Shown here: positions 44,506-56,790 of the stretch, one piece after another
Layout: each line of letters starts with the position of its first letter
Numbering within the stretch: the first letter of the stretch is position 1
Origin: Filobasidium wieringae
Lineage: Eukaryota > Basidiomycota > Tremellomycetes > Filobasidiales > Filobasidiaceae
NCBI GenBank assembly: GCA_001600055.1
Contig: BCIV01000014.1
Span: 1-64,000, forward strand
Length of the DNA stretch: 64,000 nucleotides
Direction of reading: 5' to 3'
Notes under the pieces: generated by a model
The model's input: only the letters and a program-made list of their open reading frames with translations
The model's database searches: none
Told to the model about the DNA's origin: nothing
Position numbers and translations under genes: made by a program

Positions 44506-45887
44506 ATGAACCACGTAAGTCAGATGTTTTGTCCGCAAATCCCGTTTCAATCGACCTGACGATGAGTACGTTGTAGCATCCTTCCGCCTGGGGACAAACC
44601 CTCACTCCTCATCAATCGTTCGATATGTACAACACCAATCCTATGATGAACAAGGGAGCGAACAGCTATGATGCATCGATGGGGCACGAAAATTTCTATT
44701 CGACGGGGTCCAAGGAACACACTCAGTGAGCTCGCAATCGTTTGATGTCGTATCGAATCGCAATCTTATCCCAGATTCATGGCGATCATAGGCAACCTCT
44801 TGTTACAGGAACATCGGTATTAGGAATCCAATACCAAGATGGAGTGATGTTGGCTGCCGACAACTTGGGTCAGTGCCTTCTCTCAAAAACAATCATTCCT
44901 CATACTAATCGCCATTTCCCTGACGTATTATAGCATCGTACGGATCATTGGCTCGATTCCGTGACATTCAACGTCTATACCCTCTTTACTCCTCATCTTC
45001 CACCCATCCATCCCAATCATCCACCTCTACCACTTCTACCGCCGTCTTGGGGGAGACTGCTCCTGCCACGACCACCACAGGAGGATCGCGCGAGAGCAAG
45101 AAAGGCAGCAGTCATACGTGTCTGGCCGTTGCGGGAGATATGTCTGATTTCCAGTATTTGAAGAAGATTTTGGAGAACGTTATGTGAGTTTCCTGTTATC
45201 TATATGTTTCGCAGAATGTACCTCGTCTTACAAGTCATTTCGCTTAGCACCGAGGAACGAGCAGCTTCCACTACCGATGGTCATCCCGCTTTGGCTCCAG
45301 AGCAAATCTACGAGTATCTATCAAATGTCATGTACTCCCGAAGGAGTAAGATGGATCCTCTGTGGAATGCGATCGTTCTCGGAGGTGTCAAGGATGGAAA
45401 ATCGTAAGCCTTTCTCCGTCGATACAGCTCCGCCTATTCAACCTGAATCGCTACGACCCGTGTCTAGGTTCTTGGGTTACGTAGACCTTCTGGGAACAAC
45501 CTACCAAGCGCCAACTCTCGCTACCGGTTTCGCTTCACACTTCGCTCAGCCTTTGTTGCGAGAAGCCTACGAAGCTCGACAAGCACAAGGAAAGAGTGGA
45601 GAAAAGCAGGGAGAGCTCTTGAGCCGAGAAGAAGCTGAAAAGGTTTTGGACGAGTGTATGAAGGTATTGTTCTACCGAGATGCCAGGAGTGTCAACAAGG
45701 TATGCCAGCCGTTTGAACCTGCTCTCTGCGAGACCCATGCTCATGGGCATTCGCTTTTCCCTTTCGCTTGCAGTACCAAATCGCTACCATTACCGACGCC
45801 GGAATAGATATCTCCGCCTCGAGAGAGAACAAGACGGAGTGGATGTTCGCCGAGGGTTTGAGAGGATATGGACCTCAACGACAGTAG
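44506..45887 (+). CDS. PRE4: 20S proteasome subunit beta-7 (Pre4/PSMB4)
   Basis: Seven exons (44506-44514, 44577-44725, 44792-44868, 44934-45183, 45248-45403, 45468-45699, 45774-45887), 328 aa. The first exon is nine bases (MNH). The propeptide ends before QPLVTGTSVLGIQYQDGVML, the start of the beta fold; AADNLASYGSLARFRDIQRL, LAVAGDMSDFQYLKKILENV, YEYLSNVMYSRRSKMDPLWN, IVLGGVKDGKSFLGYVDLLG and FYRDARSVNKYQIATITDAG then match beta-7. The residue at the mature N terminus is not a catalytic Thr with a free amino group in this class; beta-7 is an inactive structural subunit of the beta rings. A ~40-residue Ser/Thr-rich insert (STHPSQSSTSTTSTAVLGET...) interrupts the strand after RDIQRLYPLY. Seven exons keep the frame throughout. 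Confidence 0.94.
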
Positions 45888-48084
45888 AGTTTGTTTCAGA
45901 ATCTGACGTGTAACGTGTTATGATATTACGATGGACAATTGCTCCGCTTGATTTGCTCCATTTCCTGCAGTGGCGGTCGGAGTTCCGACTCGCCGGTTTG
46001 AGTCTGGTTCTGAGTTTGGTTGGATTTCCGCAGCGTCTCCACCCTGACCCTCCTCACCACATTCACTTTGAACACGACACGAGGGCAGGCTTGAAGTTGC
46101 GGTAGCTGTCGGGACGGATGCAAGTGCGTCTCCGTCACCGGGCCAGGAAAGCGAAACTCGCAGGCAGTACCTCTCGCTCTTTCTATTCATGAAGAAGTCA
46201 GGGGTTGTCTGTGTCCACAACGTGCCGTTTGCACAGCCTCTATTCGACGGGAAGCTCACATGAAGGCCGATTTTAGGACAGGATGCATGAATGAGGAAGG
46301 AGGACTCGACCTTGTCGTAAACTATTCCGCTCTCAGGGAAGGAACTCTGTGACCCGCGTGTTGGGATTGTCGTTTCAGTAGTCTGTAGTCAACGACGCCA
46401 GCAAAGCTAATGACTGAAATAATCGAGTAGGTAGGAGGTCTTTTTCAGGTGATCCATCGTAGTTGGACTGTATCTGCTCGATCGCTGTGGTCACGAACGT
46501 CAAAACTCGCCTGGCATATTTGTACTCGGTTGGAGGTAGCAAGAAAATCATTTATCTAATCCATGATCGTGTCTCCAATTCTCCACAGATGATGGATCTG
46601 GTAGAATCATCTGAGTCTGAACAAGCGCCGGTTTCGATTGATGTCCCCGAAATATGCTTCCCACATACACCGCGGTCACGGTGAGATTGTTTCTGCCATT
46701 GTACCATGCAAGTCAAAGAAACAAAATGATCAGCGAGGTAATCGCAGTAGCACATGACGTTACGGCCAATTTCATGAGTCTGTTGAAATCTTTTAGCGCT
46801 GTCAACACGCTTAATTCTGTTGCCAAATATCTGTGCTCAGGGGTATTTGATTAGCCACGATTTTATGATTACACCGCAACGCTAGCAGCTTACTGACACT
46901 TCTTTCTTTGGCTTCGCAGGCAGGATCGCGGTTTTTTGACGTGCTTCCTAGCTTTGTGTGCAAGACAGACAAGGATGGAGCAAATATCTACACGAGGCTT
47001 CTTGCCTTTCTTGAGCAGTGAGCACTTATCCGTTTAAGAACCAGGCGTAAGCGTTCGTGTATTTCAGGTCCACTCGCAATGTAGCTGTGTTCGATGCAAC
47101 ATAACTGGATCCGGTGCAATACATGACAGAATGCCATATAATGTACTTGTTTGGAATCGGAAAGAAGCTTCTGAGTAATGCTTGTATGACGCTCGTCAAA
47201 GAGCGGAACAATCCAGAACATAGAGTGTAACTCTGTTGGAAAGATCTGCTTTGGTACATCACTCTAGGGATATACACAGCCTTTTTCTTTAAGAATAGAT
47301 GCAGTGAGTCAATGAAGGTGAAGCAGTTGCCTACTATCTGAACGGGACCAAACATGTTTGGTACAATGTACTTGGTCGCAAAATTTGCTCCTATTCCTTC
47401 GTGAAGACTGACTTCGACAGCTATTATGGATCTACCCTGGCGCTACGCTTCCGCTTTAGACTGGACACCACATCCGTCGATCAAAGGGAAAGTACCGTGT
47501 GGTAATGCTGCATCGTTTCAGATTTGGCTAGCAATGCAAGCATACTGAAACGCTCTCCTCTGATCGGCTAAATTCCAAATTCCCCGAAAGGGGGATAACC
47601 TGCCGATGAGGGGCGACGCGTCTTTCCGGGATTTAGGGAGCCTCGGTGGATAATGACCGGAAAAGACGCGAGAGGACGCCGTTGATGGTGGTGGTGGCCG
47701 CCGAGAGACCTCGTCTGCAGCCGCACGATTGCAAGCGGGTCCATACGAAATGACGCTAGAGGCAACGCAGACAGCGCGGTGTCCGCTCTGAGCCAGGTTG
47801 TCACTAGTCTCGCAGCACAGATCACGTGGGGACCCTCGTTCGCTTCGCCAAGACGAGGAATTATCGACCGTATGAGCATCATGAGCAACATCTACCCCCT
47901 CGTTCTCGCTTGACCCCCTCATTTTCAAAATCTGCACTTACGTACCCTGCAAAGTCAGAGTGTGCTAGCTGTCTGATCAGGAAGATATATCTCTTATGCA
48001 CTCGCCCTGTTGTTTGTATTTTGCTACTTTTCCCTTCAGCAATCGATACTCTTCATCCATTTGCAAAGTCAATTTTCTCCCATC
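45888..48084. other. 2.2-kb gene-poor stretch
   Basis: No supported gene. A minus frame at 45918-46259 starts at GTG and is Gly/Glu/Ser-rich, so it is unconvincing. A CCCCGAAAGGGGG palindrome near 47582-47594 and a nearby AGGGG resemble stress-response elements in the promoter of the MFS gene. Confidence 0.4.
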
Positions 48085-50111
48085 ATGGATCCCAAACTTG
48101 AGAACGATGCCCAAACCTCCCGGTTACCAGAAAAGGTCGAACCTGAAAAGGTCGAAACCGATCTCCAAGACGACCAGACCGTACTCGACTCCCCTCGAAG
48201 GTCGGATGAGATAGCTTTGATTCCCAATGACCAGATGCTTGACCCCGTCTACGCAGCTAAGGCGAGCTTGTTGAACGATGCTCTACAAGACATTGGAATG
48301 GGCAAATATCAATGGCAGCTCTTCATCCTGGTCGCTTTCGGATGGGCCAGTGACAACTCTTGGTTGATCGTTACCAGCTTGATCTTTACTCCTGTTGCCA
48401 ATGAATTCGGACCCTCCAAACCCACGTTGCTCACGCTTTCGCAAAATATCGGTCTTTGTCTGGGTGAGTAGCGTTTCAGACTAAGTCGCGCGTCGCAGAA
48501 ACTGACGATTTCGTCAACCATCTTCATCACCTCGTCTTGCTATCATCGAATATTACATTCACGTCTCTTAGGTGCTGCCTTTTGGGGATTCGGATGTGAC
48601 CTGATCGGTAGAAGATGGGCGTTCAACATGACTCTTGGTATCGCTTCGGTCTTTGGTCTGATCGGTGCTGGGGCTCCTACATTTGCCGGTATTTGTGTCC
48701 TCGATGGATTGTGGAGTTTCGGTGTCGGAGGGTGAGTCGAGCTTGTTGACCTCACGAGATCCGAAACTCATGGGACGCTCTGCAGAAATTTGCCTGTAGA
48801 CTCTGCAGTGTTCCTTGAGTTCCTTCCTGGATCGCACCAGTACTTGCTTGTGGTAAGTAGTAGCTTGTGGGATACTATGCACCGCTTGATACTGATAGGC
48901 ATTTCTTACCGTTAGGTTCTTTCGACTTTCTGGGCATTGGCGCAACTCGTAGCCAACCTTATCGCTTGGCCATTGCTTGGTAACTTGACCTGTCAGCAAG
49001 GTCAAGCCACCTGCACTCGATCTGAGAATATGGGATGGAGATACTATGTAAGTAGTACTATCGTGCTTTGGCTTCTCTCATATCGATACTGATCCAACGT
49101 ATTTCCACACAGCTCATCGTCATGGGAGGATTGGCCATGCTCATGTTCATCGCCCGGTTCTTTTGCTTCGATCTACAAGAGCCCCCTAAGTACCTCATGG
49201 GTAAAGGAAGGGATGCCGAGGCCGTCGCCGTTATTCACAAAGTCGCCGTCAAGAATGGGAAAGAATCCACCTTGACTCTCGAGGATCTTCAGGCTTGCGA
49301 GAAGTTGAAGGTCGACGATACTATGGGCAAAAAGTTGATGAAGGAGGGAGATGCCGAGAAACTCGATCTCAGTCACGTCAAGGCGTTATTCGCCAGCAGA
49401 AAGTTGGCTTTCTCTACCAGTCTTCTCATCGTAATTTGGGGTTTGATCGGTCTTGGATTCCCCTTGGTGAGATTTCCGTTGATTGTTGAAAAGGCACGCC
49501 TCTGCAATACTGATCTAGACCCTCTCCCTCTAGTACAACGCCTTCTTGCCTTACATCCAAGCGACCCGAGGCGTCGAGTTTGGTGATGGTTCCACGTCAG
49601 TTGCACGACATCGTCATAGAGGTAATAACATATTGATCGATCATGCGTTTTTAGCAACACCACTTACCTCTACACCACCTACATCGCTCTTGCTGGTATT
49701 CCCGGTGCTTTAGTGGGAGCGGGTCTTGTCGAACTAAAAGGACTTGGGAGAAAGGGATGTCTCTGTATCTCTACCGTCTTGACCGGTGTCTTCCTCTTCG
49801 CATCGACCACCGCAACCAGCTCCAAAGCACTTCTCGGATGGAACTGCGCTTACAACTTCGCCAGCAACGTCATGTACGCCGTCCTCTACGCTCAGACCCC
49901 TGAGACCTTCCCCACCATGCACCGGGGAACCGGAAACGCTCTGGTCTCCACCGCCAACAGGGTCATGGGAATTCTCGCTCCTATCGTTGCCATGTACGCC
50001 GATCTTGACCAGAGCGCAACGATCGTCTACGTCGCCGCTTCGATGTTCTTGGGAGCGGGTTTCCTCGCCTTGGCTCTTCCCTTTGAAACCAGAGGAAGGA
50101 CTAGCATGTAG
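48085..50111 (+). CDS. MFS transporter, SV2/SVOP-like
   Basis: Seven exons (48085-48463, 48572-48731, 48786-48852, 48916-49047, 49113-49466, 49534-49595, 49655-50111), 536 aa. After an acidic N terminus, LNDALQDIGMGKYQWQLFIL and VAFGWASDNSWLIVTSLIFT begin helix 1; AAFWGFGCDLIGRRWAFNMT carries motif A (GRR); FGVGGNLPVDSAVFLEFLPG with the D/E pair is typical of the SV2/SVOP and fungal carboxylate or polyol-type group. The central loop (LQEPPKYLMGKGRDAEAVAV) and PETFPTMHRGTGNALVSTAN (R in helix 10-11) complete it. About 12 membrane helices are expected in the plasma membrane. The substrate is unknown. Confidence 0.9.
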
Positions 50112-50386
50112 CATCATCAATAATAACAACCGACACCCTTGCATGTATTGGATATCTAGATAAATGTAGCATTGCATTATGAACATGATCAGCATCTTTG
50201 CCGCCGAGTTGAACGTGTTTCAAGGAGATCGTCGCGATTTTCTTGTCCGCGTGCAAAAGTTGTTTACCCAGCTTAGGTCATATCTCAATCAGCCAAGCCC
50301 GTTGCGATACTCAGATCAAACAGAGTTACTGATAAATTCGACCACGCTGCAGAGGCATCTGCCGCTGGCAGCTGTGTCTAACAAAT

Positions 50387-51573
50387 ATGCCCAAGCTCGA
50401 CTTACAAGCCAATGTACCAGGATTCGGAGGCAGGCCTATACGAAGCGGAACTCTGAAACGAAAGGTCAGTTCTAGCAAGCAGGACGATGACCGGACCAAG
50501 CGGGAGAAGAGTAGCAAGAAGGCTAAATTGGAAGATCGTCATGTCACAAGAGTAAAGACAGAAGGCACTGATCGTAAAGGCAGAGTTTCGTCTCTAGGAC
50601 GCAAAGAGACGCCAAGGACCGCTACATCAGTAGCATCGCAGATCGACACTAAACCTGAAATAGAAGAAGACAGCAGGAAAGGCACCTCCTTGACAGACCT
50701 GCCTATTGAGGTAAGTGGGGCTTAGTATGTGCGATATGAGTTTGGCTTATCTCCTTCTCATCGTAGCTGTTGTATGATATCCACCTACTTTCCTTATCTT
50801 CTGCCTTACCTTACGTCAACCGATTCACCTTTACCTACCTTTCCAATCCAACGTCATACCGGGCCGCAGAATGGTTGATGCAATACTACGCCAATGCAGG
50901 GCCCGAAGAGCTTGTCAAGAAGGTTTTGCGTCACGCGATCTGTGACTTGGAATGCTTGAACTTGATCGAGACTATGTGGATAAGGAAAGCTCAAGTATGG
51001 GAATCAGCTCACAATAATGAATCTTCTGGAACTGTTCAAGGAGTCGACCAAACCAACAACATACCGCTTTCACTCAACAACCCATACCTTCCTCTAACAT
51101 GCAATGAACTTCCCAGACGAGTCGCCAGAACCGTTCCATCCGTCCCATCCCCTGGACCATCTACATCCCTACCTATCCCTTCTTTAATCGTCCATATCCT
51201 GAATTACTACACCCCCGACCCCAAATCGCTCAACTACGGCCTATGTCGAGCTGTCATGGCAGGTCATGAACCCGCAGTCCGACTCTTCCTCTTGAACGGA
51301 GCCGATCCGTCGCTCAAGGAAGGGCTCGCGCTGGAACTGGCTATCACTCGGAAAGATCTCACCATCGTCAAGCTCCTTGTGGATGAGGAGACTGAGCATG
51401 TTTATGCTCAACGGGTCGTCAAAGGTGGATCGAGACGGAGACGAGGAAAGATGGATATCCCACCTCGAGTGATGAACAAGGTTGTGAACTGCGGAAACAG
51501 AGAGATCGTGGATTATTTGGTCAAGGAAAAGGGATTCATGCCGAGTTTAGGAGCCATTATGGCATTGAGATGA
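50387..51573 (+). CDS. F-box-like protein with ankyrin repeats
   Basis: Two exons (50387-50710, 50767-51573), 376 aa. The N terminus is Lys/Arg-rich (KQDDDRTKREKSSKKAKLED), suggesting nuclear import. TSLTDLPIELLYDIHLLSLS followed by SALPYVNRFTFTYLSNPTSY resembles an F-box (LPxELL). Ankyrin-like helices follow: LNYGLCRAVMAGHEPAVRLF, LLNGADPSLKEGLALELAIT and VNCGNREIVDYLVKEKGFMP. F-box proteins bring substrates to SCF ubiquitin ligases through Skp1, with the ankyrin part as the likely substrate binder. Both assignments rest on motif shape; the repeats are degenerate. Confidence 0.75.
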
Positions 51574-51727
51574 CAAGGAAATGATGCCGGCACAAGAGAC
51601 AGTATCGAAGGGAATGAATCATAACGAAGCATCAAACGACATGTATCCCATTAGCTGTACAACAAGATTCATCTGTATCATGACGCTATTCGCTCGACGT
51701 TCATTACAACCAAGTAGGGACCGGCCC

Positions 51728-52594
51728 TCAACCTGACTTGCTAGGAAGCATTGCTCCCAACCCGTTCACTCCGTCTTCTATGACACCGGCAGCACTCGCG
51801 ATAGCCTGCTGAGCGGTTTCTCCAAACCCGCCGGTTGAACCGAATCCGCCTGCTCCTCGAGTAGTGGCATCGAGTTCCTAAATGAAGAGCGATGAAGGAT
51901 GAGTACGAGGAAGGTTCGGACACGTATGATACCGGGTGAGCGTACGTCTACTTCGACTACCTCGGGGGTCTCGATCTTCTCCAAGATCAATTGAGCTACT
52001 CGATCACCTTCGTTGACTATTTCAAGAGCGAACCAGTATGAATGTCTGTGGGGCGATATATCAGGTAGAGCGGGAACTGACCAGCAAAGTCGGTATCACT
52101 CAAGTTGAAGAGCAAGACAAAGACACATCCTCTGTAGTCGGCATCGATGACACCTGCACCGGTATGGATAGAGTGCTTGGAAGCTAAACGTCAGGTCGTC
52201 TGTCAGTTTATGGCACAGCGATCGGAACTATACCGGACGATAAAGCTTACCTAGCCCTGATCGTGGTGCAACTCGACCGTAAGTTCCAGCAGGTACGGCA
52301 ATAGATATCTGAATGTTGATGAGAGCTTTGCCGTGAGCCGGTACGGTCTTGCTCTCCGCGCTGTCGAAATACCATTGTCAGGAGCTTTGCTTCGTATAAT
52401 GAGTACGGCTGCACTCACGCATAGAGATCGTAACCAGCGGCCAGCGCACTACCTCTAGTAGGAAGCTTTGCATTGGGACTGAGACGTTTCACCTGCATAC
52501 CCGCTGAAGCGGGAAGAGCGGTAACTGAGGAAGACATGGTTGGTTTTGCGGGTTGTACGATTGTAGTGGGCGATGGAGACCTTTTGAGAGACAT
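51728..52594 (-). CDS. DUT1: deoxyuridine triphosphatase (dUTPase)
   Basis: Five exons or so, ATG at 52594 ([20 protein letters not shown]); the stop is TGA at 51728-51730. All five trimeric-dUTPase motifs are present: [39 protein letters not shown] with the catalytic Asp-x2-Tyr, [29 protein letters not shown]. The enzyme splits dUTP to dUMP and PPi, keeping uracil out of DNA and feeding dTMP synthesis. The family start [13 protein letters not shown] may be used from 52537, giving a shorter form; the first start adds about 19 residues. A Gln/Ala tail ([20 protein letters not shown]) extends past motif V. It faces RPL25 across 571 bp. Confidence 0.95.
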
Positions 52595-53165
52595 GTAGAG
52601 GTACGAAGTAGTCGTCAGAGATCTCAGAGAAGAGTCAAATGCGGCAATTAGAAATGGTTGATGGAATAATGACAAGCGACTTCTTGATGTTGAGTGATTC
52701 TCTAAATGACGCGACTCGACGTGACGCGTCGACAGACGGCTCCGGGATGTGCTGAGGTAAGCTGAAAGCAGATCCAGGTGGTAATAGACCTTCGTCGGTG
52801 TTATCTCCGAATCGTCATGCTCGAGCGTTTCTCGCGAAACGCATATTCACCTTGAACGAGCTGGACCCAAGCGCTTTTGATATTTCCACCCTCAACCTGG
52901 CCTCGTTCTTGCGCTTTTTCCTCTCAGACGAGTCTCGTCGCCCTGTGACCCGCTGTGGTGGTGGCTCTCGGTTGTGCCGCTCAAGCCTGCAAGTCTTGAC
53001 AAGTTCTCACTCGCTCGCACACACCCCACCTTGTCCTCCGTTCCGCTCCTTCTCCCCAGCAACGTCTCAACAAGTCGGTACGTACATACTTAACATCGGC
53101 ATATACTGGCTGGTTCAGGAAACTTACACGTCGTTCTATCTTTAGGCAAAAAAGGATCAAGCAAG
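52595..53165 (+). promoter_or_regulatory. divergent DUT1/RPL25 promoter with a probable 5'-UTR intron
   Basis: 571 bp between the two ATGs. On the RPL25 side GTACGTACATACTTAAC (from about 53078) has a donor, and a TCTTTAG acceptor lies at about 53145, so the leader is probably spliced just before AAGATGG. The strand is CT-rich, as in many fungal ribosomal-protein promoters. Confidence 0.5.
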
Positions 53166-54318
53166 ATGGCTCCTACTCAGACTGGAAAGGGTTAGTGGAT
53201 TTTTTTTGGTCGAAGCGGAGAGGAAGGAAACAGGAGCAGGAGCGAGCGGATCATTGCAGAACGGATACAGCATGTGTGTGTGTGCAGGGTAGTGAACTGG
53301 GAGCAAATACAGGATTATCAAGCACAACAAATACGAGGGATATAGGGATATGCGGTTGGACTTTAGGCTTGGAAGCAGCAGGAGCGATCTTGAATGATAC
53401 TGGAGAAGGAGAGGAATTATGGAATCAACGACATCCCGTTTCGCCATACCCGAGCAATTGCAATAGCCAAAAAGCTTCCTTTTCTGTCATCCACTCTCAT
53501 CTTCGATACACCACTCGACTACGCCTCTGCTACAGTCGGCGAGGACAATTTTGGAATCCATCGCTTTGACGTCAAGACACAATGAAACCGAGCGACCATC
53601 GCTCATACGTGCGCACACACACACACACACACCCACACAGTCGTCCTGCATGATCTCGCAAACCTGCTTCTTGACTTTTTCCTCAAGAGCTTTTCACTTC
53701 TCCATACATGCGTACTGATCTTATTTCCTGTTCGTTTCTACCAGCTGCGGCCAAGCCCGCCGATGTCAAGGCCAAGGCCGCCAAGAAGGCCGCCCTTAAG
53801 GGTACCAACTCGACCTCTGTCCGCAAGGTCCGAACCTCGGTCTCTTTCCACCGACCCAACACCCTCAAGCTCGCCCGTGCTCCTCGATACCCAAGGAAGT
53901 CCGTTCCCCACCTTCCCAGGATGGACCAGTTCAGGACCATCCAGCACCCCTTGAACACCGAGACTGCCATGAAGAAGATCGAGGAGAACAACACTTTGGT
54001 GTTCATTGTTGACTTGAAGAGCAACAAGAGGCAGATCAAGGAGGCCGTCAAGAAGTTGTACGACGTTGAGGCCCTCAAGATCAGGACTTTGATCCGGTGA
54101 GTTTGGGCCCGAGCCGATACTAGTAACTGAGAAGCCCTTGACTGATTTGCCGGAACTCCCGCTCTTAGACCTGACGGAAAGAAGAAGGCTTACGTTCGTC
54201 TCTCTGCTGACCACGACGCCCTCGAGGTTGCCAACAAGGTCAGTATACCCTTTACCTTGATACGCCGATCCTGAGACTGATCGTTCGGTTTCGATTGATT
54301 CAGATCGGATTCATCTAA
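53166..54318 (+). CDS. RPL25: 60S ribosomal protein uL23 (L25/L23a)
   Basis: Four exons: 53166-53190, 53745-54096, 54169-54238 and 54304-54318; 153 aa. The N-terminal [20 protein letters not shown] and [20 protein letters not shown] lead into [40 protein letters not shown] and [20 protein letters not shown], which are those of uL23; it ends in KIGFI. The protein sits at the peptide-exit tunnel and docks SRP and the nascent-chain factors. The first intron is 554 nt, ten times the local norm, starts after only eight codons, and contains a (CA)n run. That fits the common pattern of a regulatory early intron in ribosomal-protein genes. The last exon is 15 nt. Confidence 0.95.
53612..53635 (+). 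repeat. (CA)n microsatellite in RPL25 intron 1
   Basis: An uninterrupted CA run of about 11-12 units with one CCC interruption at its 3' end, about 110 nt before the acceptor. Confidence 0.8.
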
Positions 54319-56790
54319 ACCACTCGTTGTTGACGTTCGCCACCCCTCCTATTCTATCCTTTGTTGCGTATGATGAACAACTATATACATGACATCCTCC
54401 TCGATCGGGTCCCTCCAAGTCCACTTTCGGTTCAGCTGTGTTCAATTCCGGCTGTCTTCTCTCGTTGCGTGACTGAGGAGTGGGTCATTCGGAATGAAAT
54501 CGAAGCCATTTTGCATTTTGCGCTTGAACAAGGTCGATTCGCGCGTGTGACCGGCCAACGACCTCTGTGTTAGATCATCTATGACTTGACATGCTAGATA
54601 TGGTTTCGGGAATCCCCCGCGAGGTATCTTTGATGGGGAAATTCTAATCAGATCGACTGCTTCGTTTGAATGCGTCCTTTCGTTTGTCTGACCATCGATA
54701 CTCAATTCCACCGAGCAGGCCATCTTTTTCTTATCATTGTAGGATCCGTTCACCAGAACCTCCGATTCTATCTAGACCCTTCATCCCCCCCCCCCCCCCC
54801 GTCAATCCGAATAGTGAGAGCACACCGAATCGCCCAACGTCTCTTTGAGCGGACTGCCCGCCCGTTGGCGATGGCATACCAGCCTTAGCATGACGCCCTT
54901 CCAGACCATCACTTCTCAAGAACATTGGACTGATCAAGCTGTTGTATTGTATCTGTTGTATGCTTGCAAGCTATTGTGATCCATATCGTAGTGTATCCAA
55001 AAAAAAAACTCCCTTCGATATTTCATCAAGAGAAAAGCAATAGCGACCCCCTTGACGGCATCGAAACATCACTGATAAATTCATAAGGCTCATCAGCGCA
55101 GTCTAAAGTGATTCTCTCCGCGTGGTTCAGTAGTGTACTGAACTCGAGCGCTGAGTCGTTGACATGCGTGTGGCTGTACTACCTGGATTTCTAGTTGGCG
55201 GAGATCGTCTTGTGAAATGGGATTGCCTTCCGACATGGACTCCTACAGTGCAGGGATCGTAGAGAAGTTTACCCTTTTTTACCCGACTGGGGGAGATCGG
55301 ATTGAACTTTACCGTGGTCCGCCGTTAATCACGGTGATGCCGGTCGAACAGTTTTGGACCTATTGGGAAGATAGGCCAAGATAAGCACGATTCCCGTACT
55401 TAGAATGAGCAGCTCTGTTCCCCTGCGTTAGTTGGGCCTCTGAGAGGGTCTGAGGGATCAACTCAACAGTGTTGACTGAACTGACTATGATGGGCTTTTA
55501 TATGATATCGGTTGGTGTAGGTATTTATGTATGTGGCGCGTGATTCGCATCGATTTGATAATTATCGGACTAGCCATAAATCTAATCCATCCCTTGTCAA
55601 AGGCGAAGACGGGAAAGCTCTTATCACTTCTCGGAAACCCTACTGTCTTTGAGAGAGCGCTCAGGCCCGAAAGGAATAGCGAAACCGTGCGTCAGCCTTT
55701 GGACCAGAGCCCAATGCGCTTGATCACTCGTGAAAAACCCGAATGGGGCTTGTGATCGTGTACTCAGTGCTAAAATTCCCTCTTAGCTAGCAGAGAGTGG
55801 TTCCGAGTACGGTGAGAGTACAGCCAAATCAGTCACTCTTTCGGTCTTGTAACGAATTCCAATCGGCTTTCAAACGTACGCTTATAGGTCCCTGACCCCA
55901 CCAACCCGACCTTATCCCGCCGTCACTTAGGCGTGATCAGAATCAACCTTATAGCTGGAGCAAAGCGCAGTCGGAGTCAATCTTACCGAGGCCTTCCTGC
56001 CGACCAGACTTCCTCAATAGCGACAAATAATTGTTCACGAGGTATGGCAGATGACAGAGTTGAGACGCACGATGAAACGTCTCCGACGGAGGAGCCACGA
56101 GTTTGAAACAGATACGCGTCGCCTGTTGATGTCCGCCCGCTCAACGTGGTCGGTTGTGGTCGATCATGTTATCCCAAAGATCGGTTGAGCCTGGAGAGCA
56201 GCTCACATAGAGACGTACATCCTCGTCTCCTACATTGCACTCTCATCGCAGTATACACATCACTAGACACCTCCTGACAGCCGCTACATTCGGTATCATC
56301 AGCCGCCGGTCCCAACTGCAAAGCCACCCCCTTACGCGTAATGCCCTTGGTCTGACGTAGAGTCGAGTTTAGCATAATTGCTATACGTATATCAATAGGA
56401 CATCCGGATCCCTAGGACGACATATCGAGGTATCTCATCCTCAAGACAGGGCGGCAAGTCTATCTCTAGGATCGTACAGGACTCAATTCGGCAGAACATC
56501 TTTAGGAGACGTAATACAATAGCCGCAAATCAGATAAGAGATGGCCGTACCTGCCGCTCCTTGGCCGGCACAACCACCCCATATGGAATCTTCAGGGCAA
56601 GACTATACACCAACTCATGGGGTACGCGCATGCTTGCGATGCGACAAAACATCTTGACCTGATACATGCTGTCTCTTTGCCTATCAGGGAACCATTTCGA
56701 CAGGCCAGGAATATGAATATTTCCTGGAGAACAAGAAGAGCGAACCGATGTAAGCCAAACCCAGCAAAGTCAAGGTGTCCATTGTCGAGC
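54319..56790. other. 2.5-kb gene-poor stretch with homopolymers
   Basis: No supported gene between RPL25 and the kinase ATG. It holds a 16-C tract (54785-54800), a run of 9 A (about 55001-55009) and short inverted repeats such as TCAACAGTGTTGA near 55468. It is long enough for an RNA gene, but I could not recognise an snRNA, SRP RNA, RNase P RNA or tRNA in it. Confidence 0.5.
54785..54800 (+). repeat. 16-base poly-C tract
   Basis: Sixteen consecutive C. It may vary in length between strains or reads. Confidence 0.8.

Noticed and set aside
45918..46259. 113-codon minus frame after PRE4
   Set aside because: It begins at GTG, has biased composition and no homology that I recognise.
47026..47355. 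109-codon minus frame in the gap before the MFS gene
   Set aside because: No domain, no splice signals that extend it, and composition like the surrounding non-coding DNA.
55455..55490. TCAACAGTGTTGA as a possible LTR-LTR junction
   Set aside because: Only a short palindrome; no longer homology to the copia LTR of this window or to the repeat at 582-672.
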